Source of the DNA: Siderastrea radians
Lineage: Eukaryota > Cnidaria > Anthozoa > Scleractinia > Rhizangiidae
Length of the DNA stretch: 64,000 bases
Direction of reading: 5' to 3'
Assembly: GCA_964017195.1 (NCBI GenBank)
Contig: CAXHKT010000125.1
Coordinates: 1-64,000 of the forward strand
Shown: piece after piece, positions 43,601 to 53,164 of the stretch
Position numbering within the stretch: position 1 is the first letter of the stretch
Layout: every line of letters begins with the position of its first letter
The notes under the pieces: generated by a model
What the model saw: the letters and a program-made list of their open reading frames with translations, nothing else
Told to the model about the DNA's origin: nothing
Database searches by the model: none
Translations under genes and position numbers: made by a program

Positions 43601-46101
43601 ACTGTGTTTCTGATGAGTTCATTTTTAAATTTGAAGCACTGCTGAAGCTTGCAGAGGGTTTGGAGCGAACGAGGAGAAATTTGTTGAAGATCACTTCAAG
43701 CTTCTTTGATCCCCTTGGAGTACTTAGTCCAGTTCTTGTACAGATGAAGGTTTTGTTTCAAATGCTTTGCCAGGAGAAGTTTGACTGGGATGCACTGCTC
43801 CCAGAGCCAGCCCGGAGAGAGTGGTTGAGGTGGCTTCAGGACCTACAAGAGGTGCAGCGAGTATTAGTGCCGCGGTGTGTTTATGCTGGCTTGGAGGAAG
43901 AGATTGTCTCCTGTACTATTCATGGTTTCGGGGACGCTTCAGAGAAGGCCTATTGTGCGGTGGTGTACTTGGTTCTTGAAGCAAGCAGTGGATATCACCC
44001 GGTTTTGCTCTCATCCAAAACCAGAGTGGCACCTCTATCAAAGCAGTCTATCCCTAGACTTGAGTTGCTGTCCGGAGTGATCCTGGCAAGACTGGTGTCT
44101 TCAGTGAAAGAAACATTGGAGCCAAAGATTCAAATTAACGAGACGCACTTGTGGCTGGACAGCAAGACGGCAATCTTCTGGATAAAGGGGTCCAAGGAAT
44201 GGAAGCAGTTTGTCCAGAATCGTGTAAATGAAATTCGGTCCTTAACTGAAGAATCAATGTGGAACCATTGCCCAGGACTTGAGAACCCAGCAGACATCGG
44301 ATCCCGTGGAGAAGTCGCCTCCAAGTTGAAGAGTAACCAGTTGTGGTGGAGAGGACCATGGTGGCTGTCAGAACCAAAGACAAATTGGCCGAAGTTTGAG
44401 GAATGCCTTGAATCTATTACTGAAGAGTGTCGCACAGAGTTGAAGAAGGCACAAGCATTGGAGGCCACTGAGGAAACAGTACTCCTTGCGTCGACTGGTA
44501 GACCCGACCTCGAAGCTTGTATCCCTATTACAGATTTCAGCTGCTGCGACAAGTTGTTCCGCATTACAGCCTTGGTGTTGCGTTTTGTGAGAAATCTGAA
44601 GATTAAGACAAAGATGTCAAAGGAGGAAACTGTCTGTGAAGGTGACTTAACAGTAGAAGAAGTTGCGAATGCCGAAACACAATGGTTGAGAAGTGTCCAG
44701 AAGAATATGAAGTCACAAGCGAATTACAGTCAATTGGAACGCGAGTTTGGTGTCTACGAAGATGACAGTGGGGTGTTGAGGTGTAAGGGACGAATCGCCA
44801 ATGCTGATTTACCACTCGAGACTAAATTTCCAGCATTACTACCAAGAGACCACCATATTTCGACCTTGCTGGTGAGGCAAGCCCATGAGAGAGTGCACCA
44901 CAACAAGGTGGAAGCTACCCTAGCCCAGCTGAGAACACGTTATTGGATCATAAGAGGGAGGCAATTTGTGAAGAAGATACTCGCTAGCTGCACGGTGTGT
45001 CGCAGATATGAAGGGCGTGGCTATAGAGTACCCCCTCAAGGTGATCTTCCAGAATTTAGATTGAGTCAGAAACCTGCATTTACTTATGTTGGAGTGGATT
45101 ATGCAGGACCGCTGTACACTAAGGAATCGAATCATTCGGAGTTGCAGAAAGTGTACGTCCTCCTGTTTACGTGCTGCTCAACCAGAGCCATTCATTTGGA
45201 ACTTGCTACAGATATGTCAGCTGACACGTTCATCCGTTGTCTGCGAAGACTCACAGCTAGAAGGGGCACACCAGAAATCATTGTTTCTGACAATGCGAAA
45301 ACATTCAAGTCTGCAGCAAAGGTTTTGCGCAAGGTGTTTTCGTATCCCAGTGTTAAGAGATTCATTGCTGGTAGAAGGATTGCGTGGCGATTTAATGTGG
45401 ACAGAGCACCCTGGTGGGGTGGCTTTATCGAAAGAATGATCCAGAATGTGAAGAGGTGTTTGCGAAAGACCTTAAGGAATGCAAGGCTTAACTATGACGA
45501 GCTGCATACTATTCTGGTTGAAGTGGAAGGAACACTGAACTCCAGGCCTTTGACATATGTGTCCTCGGATGACCCTGAAGAGCCTTTGACGCCAAGCCAC
45601 TTGATGTATGGAAGAAGAATCCTGTCCTTACCTGATGTAGGAGCAAGCAGTCAGGATTCCATTAACCAAGCAGTATCATCTGAAGATCTCCCAAGAAGAA
45701 GGAGGTACTTGGGGTTGCTACTACAGCACTTCTGGAAACGGTGGAGTCGAGAGTATGTGACAGAATTAAGGAACCTTCATCGCCAGCGCTCCAGACCTGA
45801 AAGCAGGATGTCCATATCAGTCGGAGATGTAGTTACTGTGTTTGAAGACAACCTTCCCCGAAGTCAGTGGAGACTTGGAAGAGTGGAGCAGTTGATTCCT
45901 GGAGCAGACAATTGCGTGAGAGCGGCAGTAATCAAGGTTATTACCAAGAGCGGAAGACCTATGACTGTCAAGAGACCAGTGCAAAAGCTGTTTCCTTTGG
46001 AGATCGTGACCCATGATGAGCAATTACAGGATGAAGCCAGGAGGCCCAGACGGGCGGCTGCTATCAATGCGGACTATATTCGGAGACTAGTTGACCAGTG
46101 A
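40698..46101 (+). CDS. BEL 2 gag-pol polyprotein
   Basis: One frame of 1,779 codons is open from about 40714 to the TGA at 46099-46101. Gag (residues about 1-290) is followed by three zinc knuckles (CLFCKGAHRASDC, CFICLRRGGHMARNC, CFGCHGRHHLAVC; 305-375), an aspartic protease (FDTGAQ, about 431), RT (YVDD, about 855), RNase H (HGFGDAS; LDSKTAIFW) and integrase (zinc region about 1375-1420; D in VDYAGP about 1446, D in SDNAK about 1508, E in GGFIERM about 1558), and the usual BEL C-terminal domain. The only nearby ATG (40698) is in another frame: it reads eight codons to a TAA after an A7 run at 40715-40721. A one-base change there separates the start from the rest, so translation of this copy is doubtful, or the run is a sequencing error. 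Confidence 0.9.
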
Positions 46102-46112
46102 CTTAACTGGTC

Positions 46113-46122
46113 AAGGGGGGAG
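46113..46122 (+). promoter_or_regulatory. BEL 2 polypurine tract
   Basis: AAGGGGGGAG just before the 3' LTR; primes plus-strand DNA synthesis. Confidence 0.8.
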
Positions 46123-46124
46123 TG

Positions 46125-46352
46125 TGTCACGGATTATTTTGTTTGCAGTGTGACATTTTTGGAACGTGACATTTTTAACACGTGAACAGATCACGTGATC
46201 ACGTGAACATTGGTGAATTTTGAACTTGATGACTTTTCGCTTTGCTTTTTTTGTACAAAACATGTGTTAGAGAACGGTTTTGAAACCCGTTAGTTGCTGG
46301 AATCAGTGTTTTTAGATTTGAAAATTAAAGGAGAGTGATAAAATTCAAGACA
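46125..46352 (+). repeat. BEL 2 3' LTR
   Basis: 228 bp matching the 5' LTR throughout as far as I can compare; followed by ACATT. Confidence 0.95.
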
Positions 46353-46454
46353 ACATTAAGGTCTACCTAACATAAGAATATGAGCGGAATTGATTTTTGA
46401 GCTGTTGCCACAATATTTTGAAAATGTTTGATTTTTGGCAACATTTGTTCTTAA

Positions 46455-48287
46455 ACGCTTCTAGTGTCTTGAATACGAAGTTCCAATCAAGTGTATCGAA
46501 TGCTTTTTTAAAGTCGATAAATAATGCTATGCCAGGTATGTTTTCTGACTCTGTTACTTTCATAATATCTTGGATGAGCCTGATGTTTTGACCGATATAG
46601 CGACCTTTCACTTAACCAGTTTGATCTTCATTTATAAGTTTAGGGAGAACTGTAGCAATTCTTTGAGCCATGGTTTTAGTTGCAATCTTATAATCAACAT
46701 TAAGGAAAGTGAGAGGTCTCCAATTTTCAAGATAGGATTTGTCTTTTTTTCTTTTTCGGTATTACCTTGATGATCCCTTGCTTTTGGGTTATGTTCATTT
46801 GTCCCCGCTGGAAAGCATAATTGAAACTTTGTGTCATTTCTTCTCCTAACAAAGACCAAAAGTGTAAATAAAATTCCACAGAAAGGCCGTCGCTACCGGG
46901 ACACTTTCCTTTAGCGCACTCTGTTAGCACATTATAAGATTCTTCAGAGCGTAGGGGGCTTTCAAGTTTATCTTGCTCAGGTTTGTCAAGTTTGGGCAGA
47001 TTTGCGTTTAGAAAAAATATATCATTTTGCGTTGCATCACACGGGCTAGCAGTGTAGAGATTTTTGTAGAAGAGCCTCTGGGATCTCAAGATCTCGTCTG
47101 GGTCAGTAATTTCCCTTCCGTCGTCTTTTAATTTTGTGATGTGAATTTTAGAATGTTGCCTCTTTTCTAAGTTTAAGAAGTACTTAGTGTTTCTTTCACC
47201 TTCTTCGTGCCAACGGATTCTGCTTCTTACAATAGCGCCTTTTGTTCTATATTCTGTAATCTTATTCAGTTCAGCTCGGAGTCGGTATAGTTCTATGATG
47301 TTTTCTCTTGATCTGTTTGTTTTGAGTACGTTCTTTTTCTGCGTTTCTTCGGAATTTATTTTCCCTTTTCGAATACTGGACACAAAAACCCCTCACTTCC
47401 ATTTTTAGCATGTCCCAGTAAAGACCTTTATCTTCAAGGTAGTTGTGTTTAGCTTTGAACTCTGGGATTTTGGCTTTGAGTTCGGAAGTGAACTTGTCAT
47501 CTTTTAGTAGCGAGTTATTTATTTTCCAGAAGCCTGGGCCGCGCTTAGTATATTCCTCGGACTGAAGAACAAAACTAATTGCCGAGTGATCGGAGAAAGT
47601 GGGGCTTGTAATATCTGTCTTAAGAAGAGATGAGGAAAGATTTTTAGAGACAAGCCAATAATCTAATCGGCATTGAATTTTTAGAGAATGATTGCGCCAC
47701 GTGAATTGTGATAGATTTGGATGTTGGCATCTCCATACATCCTGCAATTTATGATTGCTGCATAAACTGTTTATTTCTCTGATTACTGACTTTTTCTTTT
47801 CAATAGAGGTGCCGCCGGTTTTGTCTAGCGGTGTTAGTGCGCAGTTGAGGTCGCCGCCTAAAATAATTTGCAAGTTTGTGTGTTGTTTGAGGGTGTTATT
47901 TAGGTTGGAGAAGAAAGTATTTTGTGATGAATTGTCATTTGGAGCATAAACATTGCATAACAAGAAAGTAGAATCGTGGATAGTGATTTCAAGCATCAAG
48001 TATCTCCCGTTTTTGTCTGCGATAGTATTATCTACTTGAAAGTCGAGTTTTGGGTGAAATAAAATCATCACACCCCGGGAATGTCTAGATCCATGGCTGT
48101 AATGGATTTTGCCACCCCATTCTGATCTCCATATTTCTTCTACGCTTTCCGTGGAGTAGGTTTCTTGCAAAAATATGATATCAGCTTTACTATTGTGGGC
48201 CCAGCGAAAAACTTGTCTCCTCTTTCGCGCCTGGTTCAAACCTCTTGCATTAATTGACAGAAATGATAATCTAAGTGGCGTTGCCAT
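46455..48287 (-). pseudogene. LINE ORF2, N-terminal half (endonuclease and start of RT)
   Basis: ORF2 starts MATPLRLSFLSINARGLNQ at 48287. The first 250 residues form an APE-type endonuclease (LQETYS, GGDLNCAL, SDHSAISF), which nicks target DNA. The RT begins near GKCPGSDGLSVEFY (about 46895) and continues to IALFIDFKKAFDTL (about 46510), where the FxDxxxAF block holds the first catalytic Asp. The frame changes near 47340 and 46745, both close to A-rich runs, and a TAA lies at 46612-46614. Coding stops at the TTAA insertion and resumes at 35337. Confidence 0.85.
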
Positions 48288-48610
48288 GGCTAGTTTTGAA
48301 CATTATTGTGCTTTGAAGAGGAGAATGTTTGCGTGTATCAAAAAATAAATGAGCACCAAAATTAAGCTAAAACAGCAAACATATAATGGGTACATCGACA
48401 ACACGAAGAAAAGAAAAATTAAACGAGCCCCTACAGTTGGGCTTAATACGCACTTCTTTGCGTTTCGGCGGACTGGATCCAGCAAATAAATAATTGCCTG
48501 ATTCGCTACGTATTGCAACGTTCGCTCGACCGCTAAACTCGATTAACAATTGCGTTAATTTTGGAAAAGGTAGGATATGCTAGCGGATTTCAAGTGTTGA
48601 TAAGTTACTT

Positions 48611-49579
48611 CTAAGGCGAGACTATGGTGTTAGAGTGGTTTAATAGACTTAAGTCAAAGGGTTTGCCAATAGGCCATAACCTCCCTCTTATATAAAGTTT
48701 GTCAGGTTGCGACTTTCTGAAAGCTGCTGGGATGTTGTTTCTTCTGGCTGTTTTGAAGATTTCCATCTGCTTTCGTCTTCTTTCGACGATGCCGTAGGGC
48801 AAGTCTTGGTACATTTTATAGTCCGTATCTTTTAAACGGCGGCCCATAGCAAGAATTTGCTCGCAATCTTTGTAGCGTAAAAACCTTGCGATAATTGGTC
48901 TGGGTTTTGCATCTTTCTTGCTGTTAAGACGGTGAACTCGCTGAATCTCTACGCTTCTTGCGTCTTTGTATCCGAGCTCCGTTTCTAGGAAATTACGAAG
49001 GACCGTTTCTGTGTCTTCTTGTCTCCCGTTCGGTTCGGGTTCCTCTTCGATATTTTCAAACTTGATATTCTCTCTTCTGGAGTAAGCTTCCAAATAAAGG
49101 TTCTTATTTTCCAGGTCTGCAATTTTTTCTTCAAGCTGGCTTTCTTGTTCGGACAGTTTTAAGCAGATCTGCTCTTTGTGCTCCTTAAAGCTCTCGGTGG
49201 TTTTCTTGTATTGGTCTTCCGCGGAATTTAGACTTTCTTTGAGGTCGTTGATGTCTCGGTTCGCCGAGGCTTGCGCGAGCTCTAGTGATTGGATTCGCGT
49301 GTCCATTCTGGAGAGCGTTTCTTGGAGGATTTTAACCGATTTTTCTATCGCATCAAGCTTTTCAAGTTTAGTCAGGATCGCTTGCAGCTTCCCGTCTAAG
49401 GTCTCAGACATTTCGAACACTGACAGCGGGTTCTCTTCACCCTCGTGGTTGGTTGACGAAGAGTTTTCGTTTCTTGATTTCTTGTTTTCTTGCGTTAGGC
49501 GAGGAGGTGACGACGATTCTTCCGAGGATGATGAACGAAATCTTTTTTTTTCTATTAGTTTCCGCCAAGTTTCGGCCAT
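48611..49579 (-). CDS. LINE ORF1 protein (coiled coil plus RRM-like)
   Basis: 322 residues from MAETWRKLIEKKRF at 49579. An upstream in-frame ATG falls within the target duplication and is not part of the element. A Ser-rich N-terminus is followed by a long coiled coil with heptads (about residues 60-175: ILTKLEKLDAIEKSVKILQ onward). An RRM-like and C-terminal region follows (SRRENIKFENI, VHRLNSKKDAKPRPIIARF, FKTARRNNIPAAFRKS), as in L1-type ORF1 proteins, which coat the element RNA as trimers. The frame is open throughout. Confidence 0.85.
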   Translation of the reverse strand: MAETWRKLIEKKRFRSSSSEESSSPPRLTQENKKSRNENSSSTNHEGEENPLSVFEMSETLDGKLQAILTKLEKLDAIEKSVKILQETLSRMDTRIQSLELAQASANRDINDLKESLNSAEDQYKKTTESFKEHKEQICLKLSEQESQLEEKIADLENKNLYLEAYSRRENIKFENIEEEPEPNGRQEDTETVLRNFLETELGYKDARSVEIQRVHRLNSKKDAKPRPIIARFLRYKDCEQILAMGRRLKDTDYKMYQDLPYGIVERRRKQMEIFKTARRNNIPAAFRKSQPDKLYIRGRLWPIGKPFDLSLLNHSNTIVSP

Positions 49580-49674
49580 AAAGAGCCGGTGAAAAATGAA
49601 AGTTTTGCAGCCGTTCGCGAAACGCGTCTTTACGCGGCCATTGTTCGTCCCAGTCCCCCGTTTTGAAAGTGTTT

Positions 49675-52533
49675 GTAACATTTATCGTAGCTAGTGAATT
49701 CGTGTGAAATTCTAATTCGCGTTAAATAAGTTTACGAATTAAACCAACGAGGTTAGGTCCAGTCCACACCTGAGTTTAAGAATCAAACTAACGAGGTTAG
49801 GTCCTGTCCACACCACTAATTCTTAATTCGTTTTCGTTTATTGTTTACAGTAAAACTTTCGAGAATAGCGAGGAAGAACAGGAAGAAAGTTGTAAAACGG
49901 CCGTAACTTAAAAAAAAAGAAATGTCGGTGTAAACAGGTGAAAAACGCTGACGACGTCGCCGCATGTGATTAGAAAGTGGAAAGTCATGTAAACGTTTGT
50001 GCTTTCGATTGTTTTAATGTAAAAGATGCGGGAAAAGCCCTTATAAAATTTTAAATGCGTTTTCAAACAAAATTCATTAGTGTGGACAAAAGAAAAAAAA
50101 AGCGACACCATACCGAGAATGTTAAGAAATACTTTGCTGGTGTTTTCGTTCATTTAATAATAGAGACTTGATTTTAATCCCTGTTTTTCACGGCGGTATT
50201 ACTGAATAGTTTTTTCCTGCTTCTTTTGCGAAGAGCTATTAGCTATTCATTTTTACGAAGTGGAACTAGAGCTAAAAATAATAGAAATTACGACTGCGCA
50301 TGTGGTGCCCTTACACAGAAATGGCATAACAAATTAATTGACGTAGGTGGGATGTTTATGGACAACAACGTACTGGTATTTGGATGTCACGAATTATTTA
50401 AAAGTCGTCGTTCTGCATTAAATATAGTCCAGAAAAATGTTAGTATGCATGGAGAGTAATCCAAGATGTAAAAAAAAAAGGCAAAAAAACAATAGCCTTC
50501 AAGTACACTTATTGTAAATCAAACATTTTTTTCCATTGTTGTGCTATGTGATGTTTTTCGCACATCTTTCGGTTTTCCCTTATGCATGAACATCTGTTAA
50601 CTCCGTAAAACTCATTAAAGTAATAACGGCAATAATGACAATAAGGTAGCCTCGAAGCATTCGCAACATGTAAGGAAATACAATGGTCTATTTGGCCACA
50701 TCAGTTTCTTACTAGAAATGGTAATGAAAATCAACTTAAAATCTATCCAGTTGGATAGAAACCTGATATGTTTGGGAAAACATTTTCACCAAAATGACGC
50801 GGAATGGCATATTAGAGTAAAGACGCGTTAGTTTGGACAAACAAGAACAAAACGAAAACTTAAGTGTGATTTGTGATTTCCCGTGCTCTAAGACTGAATA
50901 GGTTTCCTTCATCTTTTACCACTAGGTGTGTATTTCAATGGAATGTTTTTAAGGGGTGCTTTCCGACCATACTATTAAATTTTCATTATTACTTTTAGTG
51001 GAAATTGTGGCGCTGAAAATTATTTCAAATTAGGACTGTGGCGTCCTTAAACAGCCAGGGGGTAAATTATTGATGCAGGCGGGATCTTTAATGAAAATAA
51101 CGCATAAATACCGCCTATAGTATCATCAAATTCACGGACTGTGTGAAAACAAGTGTCGAACTGTACTTAATAGACCTTCAAAGATATTGACCATGGCCAT
51201 GTAACTAATCTATCACCACCGCTGGAAAGAGCGTCTCAAAATTAGGAAATTGACTAACTTTGGGAGTAGAACCTTGTAAAATAGCCAACATATGGTTTTA
51301 CAAAGTTAGGAAATTTTAAATTACAGGCGTTTGTATGCTATACCACGTTGTAAAAGCTATAACTTTGCGATCAGTTTACAAGAGAAGACTCTCCAACTTG
51401 TCCAAATTACTAAATTTGAGATGCTCTTTGCAGCTTTACAGATGTTAGCGGAATGGCCAGTATCTACAGCGTTATAATTTTGAAAAGACTTTAAAAAGTC
51501 TCCGTTTTCTTTGCAAATTATTAATTAGTTTTTATCCTGCTTCTTTTGCGAATACGTGCGGCATACATGAATACTGCAAAGCATTAAAGGGATAAATAAT
51601 TGATGGAAGGCAGGATTTTTATCGAAATAACGTACTAAACCCCACCTAGTATCATGGAATTCACGAACTGATTGAACCAAAAAAGTGTATTACTGTATGT
51701 CAAAGTGGCTAAAATTACGACTGGATAAAAAGGAGTTTTCTTTCAGCAAGTTACGGGGAGAACCTACAGCAGATGTTCTGATAAGCCTTTTTTCATGAAT
51801 ACCACACATTAAAAGGTAGTGCAAACCGTTGATCATGTCGGTAAAAATTTCTTTCGGAAGGTGGTACAGAAAAAGATTTCAAAAGGGGTCTGCTCGTTGG
51901 AGACCGTAGCATAAACTCGTATCTCTTAAAAAATTATCTTAGGCGTTAGGGGCTCGTATGACTTTTCGATGCTTTCATGAGACTGCTCACTGGAGAGAGG
52001 TTATGTCACTTCAAATGCTAGTGTTAAACTATGGGAACTTTATAGATTACGTTGTAGAAATTTACGACTCAAAAATATGTTACTTCAAATATCTTACTAA
52101 TAAAAAGTTGCCTCAGTCAAGTTGTATGGGTCTTAATTACGTGAAATGAAAAGTGGTTTATTGTAACTGGTACTAAAAAAGAAAAAAGAAAATAAAAAGG
52201 CTACTTACCAAATACGTTGTCGTCCTTTACTGAAAATCTTTAGAAATCCAATAGTGCTGTGAAGGCTTAAAATTATGGCTCAAAAGCTGTCACTTTCACT
52301 TGTAAGCGCACACGGTTGTCGAAAGATTATTCAATTCGCAGTCAGGCTATTCGTTCGCGTTTTATATTACCCTGCTAGCAGAGGTTTTTTATCTTGACGC
52401 TTCTTTTCGTAGTCTTTTTACGGCTGTCTTTACCGTTGTTGTTTTCTTCCACCGCGAGAAAAACCTCTGCCACAATACGATTCTTTTCCCTGTTGAGCAT
52501 GCTCTGTCGTTACCTCCAAACTTTTGGAGGTTT
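49675..52533. other. Intergenic sequence with short degenerate repeats
   Basis: Near 49748-49815 the segment CAACGAGGTTAGGTCC...GTCCACACC appears twice. Three diverged copies of a roughly 100-bp stretch occur at about 50293-50400, 51034-51140 and 51585-51670 (shared GGTGGGATNTTTATNG-like and CACGAACTG/CACGGACTG words). No convincing gene is seen. Confidence 0.45.
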
Positions 52534-52734
52534 GTCTTGGAACACGATCTTAACACGTGGACAGATCACGCGGTTGAAACACGTGATCACGTGAAGATTG
52601 ATGAATTTGAATTTGGTGTATTTGTTCGCTTTTTTTGTACGTGTTTTAAGTGTTCAGTTTTGAAACCCGTTCGCTGTCTAGATACTGCTGTATTTTTGAT
52701 GAAGCATTAAACGAGAGAGATAAAATTCAAGACA
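52534..52734 (+). repeat. Diverged solo LTR related to BEL 2
   Basis: TGTCTTGGAACACGATCTTA at the front and GATAAAATTCAAGACA at the end follow the BEL 2 LTR layout, including an ACACGTGATCACGTGA block and TTTTTTTGTAC. It is about 200 bp with many differences. No matching primer-binding site or coding region follows, and no clear target duplication was found. Confidence 0.65.
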
Positions 52735-53164
52735 TTGATACAACCGGTCACCATTGAACAGACCTGAAGTGACGCAAGAAAATCGAAAGTTTTTTGCTGC
52801 CAAAAGTAAATATATTGTTTATTTGAATAATATTTTTGGCTAGAAAACCACCTTTCTGTCGATTATTCTCACTGTGTTTTTAGTGATAAGCAATGCTTTG
52901 TAAACACAGTCTAATTTGCATAAGCAACTTACAAGCAATCTCGAAACTTTAATTGGGGTCCCAGGCGATTTTAAACATTTTGTGAGGAATCTTGTGGGCG
53001 AAAATCGATGCATCACATTGCTCACAAGAATCCACATTGCTGTTCACTGTATGAAAAAGCCCGCGAAGAAACCTTTTGCGCGCTGTGTAGTTTGACTGAC
53101 AGGCGGGTTATTATTTGGCCAATCACAGACAAGACACGTGTTTTATGTTAGTCGTTTCAACACG

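Larger units (their letters stand above)
40441..46352 (+). mobile_element. BEL/Pao LTR retrotransposon 2 (young, nearly intact)
   Basis: Two 228-bp LTRs that look identical, a 5-bp duplication ACATT (40436-40440 and 46353-46357), a primer-binding site, a polypurine tract and one long gag-pol frame. It sits in the right arm of the TTAA element. The other arm shows the unoccupied site. LTR identity implies a very recent insertion. Confidence 0.95.
35342..46450. mobile_element. TTAA-flanked DNA element with 1.47-kb inverted repeats (Kolobok- or piggyBac-like, non-autonomous)
   Basis: TTAA occurs at 35338-35341 and 46451-46454. Between them the ends are inverted repeats beginning GAGCGAATGTTACCAA (left) and GAACAAATGTTGCCAA (right arm, reverse complement). 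Counting TTAA once restores the LINE RT frame exactly, so this is the insertion point. TTAA targets are used by piggyBac and Kolobok. The purine-purine terminus (GA...TC) fits Kolobok better than piggyBac, whose ends start CCY. No transposase ORF is present; about 2.2 kb of interior holds other small repeats. Without the BEL insertion the element is about 5.2 kb. Confidence 0.78.
39050..46450 (-). repeat. Right long inverted repeat of the TTAA element, split by BEL 2
   Basis: Homologous to 35342-36812 in reverse orientation. The BEL element interrupts it between 40440 and 46353, leaving about 1.39 kb on one side and about 98 bp on the other. Confidence 0.85.
33249..49674 (-). mobile_element. 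L1/Tx1-type LINE (interrupted by TTAA element and BEL)
   Basis: A 15-bp duplication GTTTTGAAAGTGTTT flanks the element at 33249-33263 and 49660-49674. The 3' end on the coding strand is a poly-A tail (T-run at about 33286-33317 plus a shorter T-run against the left duplication). It has two ORFs: ORF1 with coiled coil, and ORF2 with endonuclease, RT and a C-terminal zinc finger. Removing the nested 35342-46454 block leaves about 5.3 kb, a full-length size for this group. ORF2 carries at least three frame changes and two stops. Confidence 0.9.
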
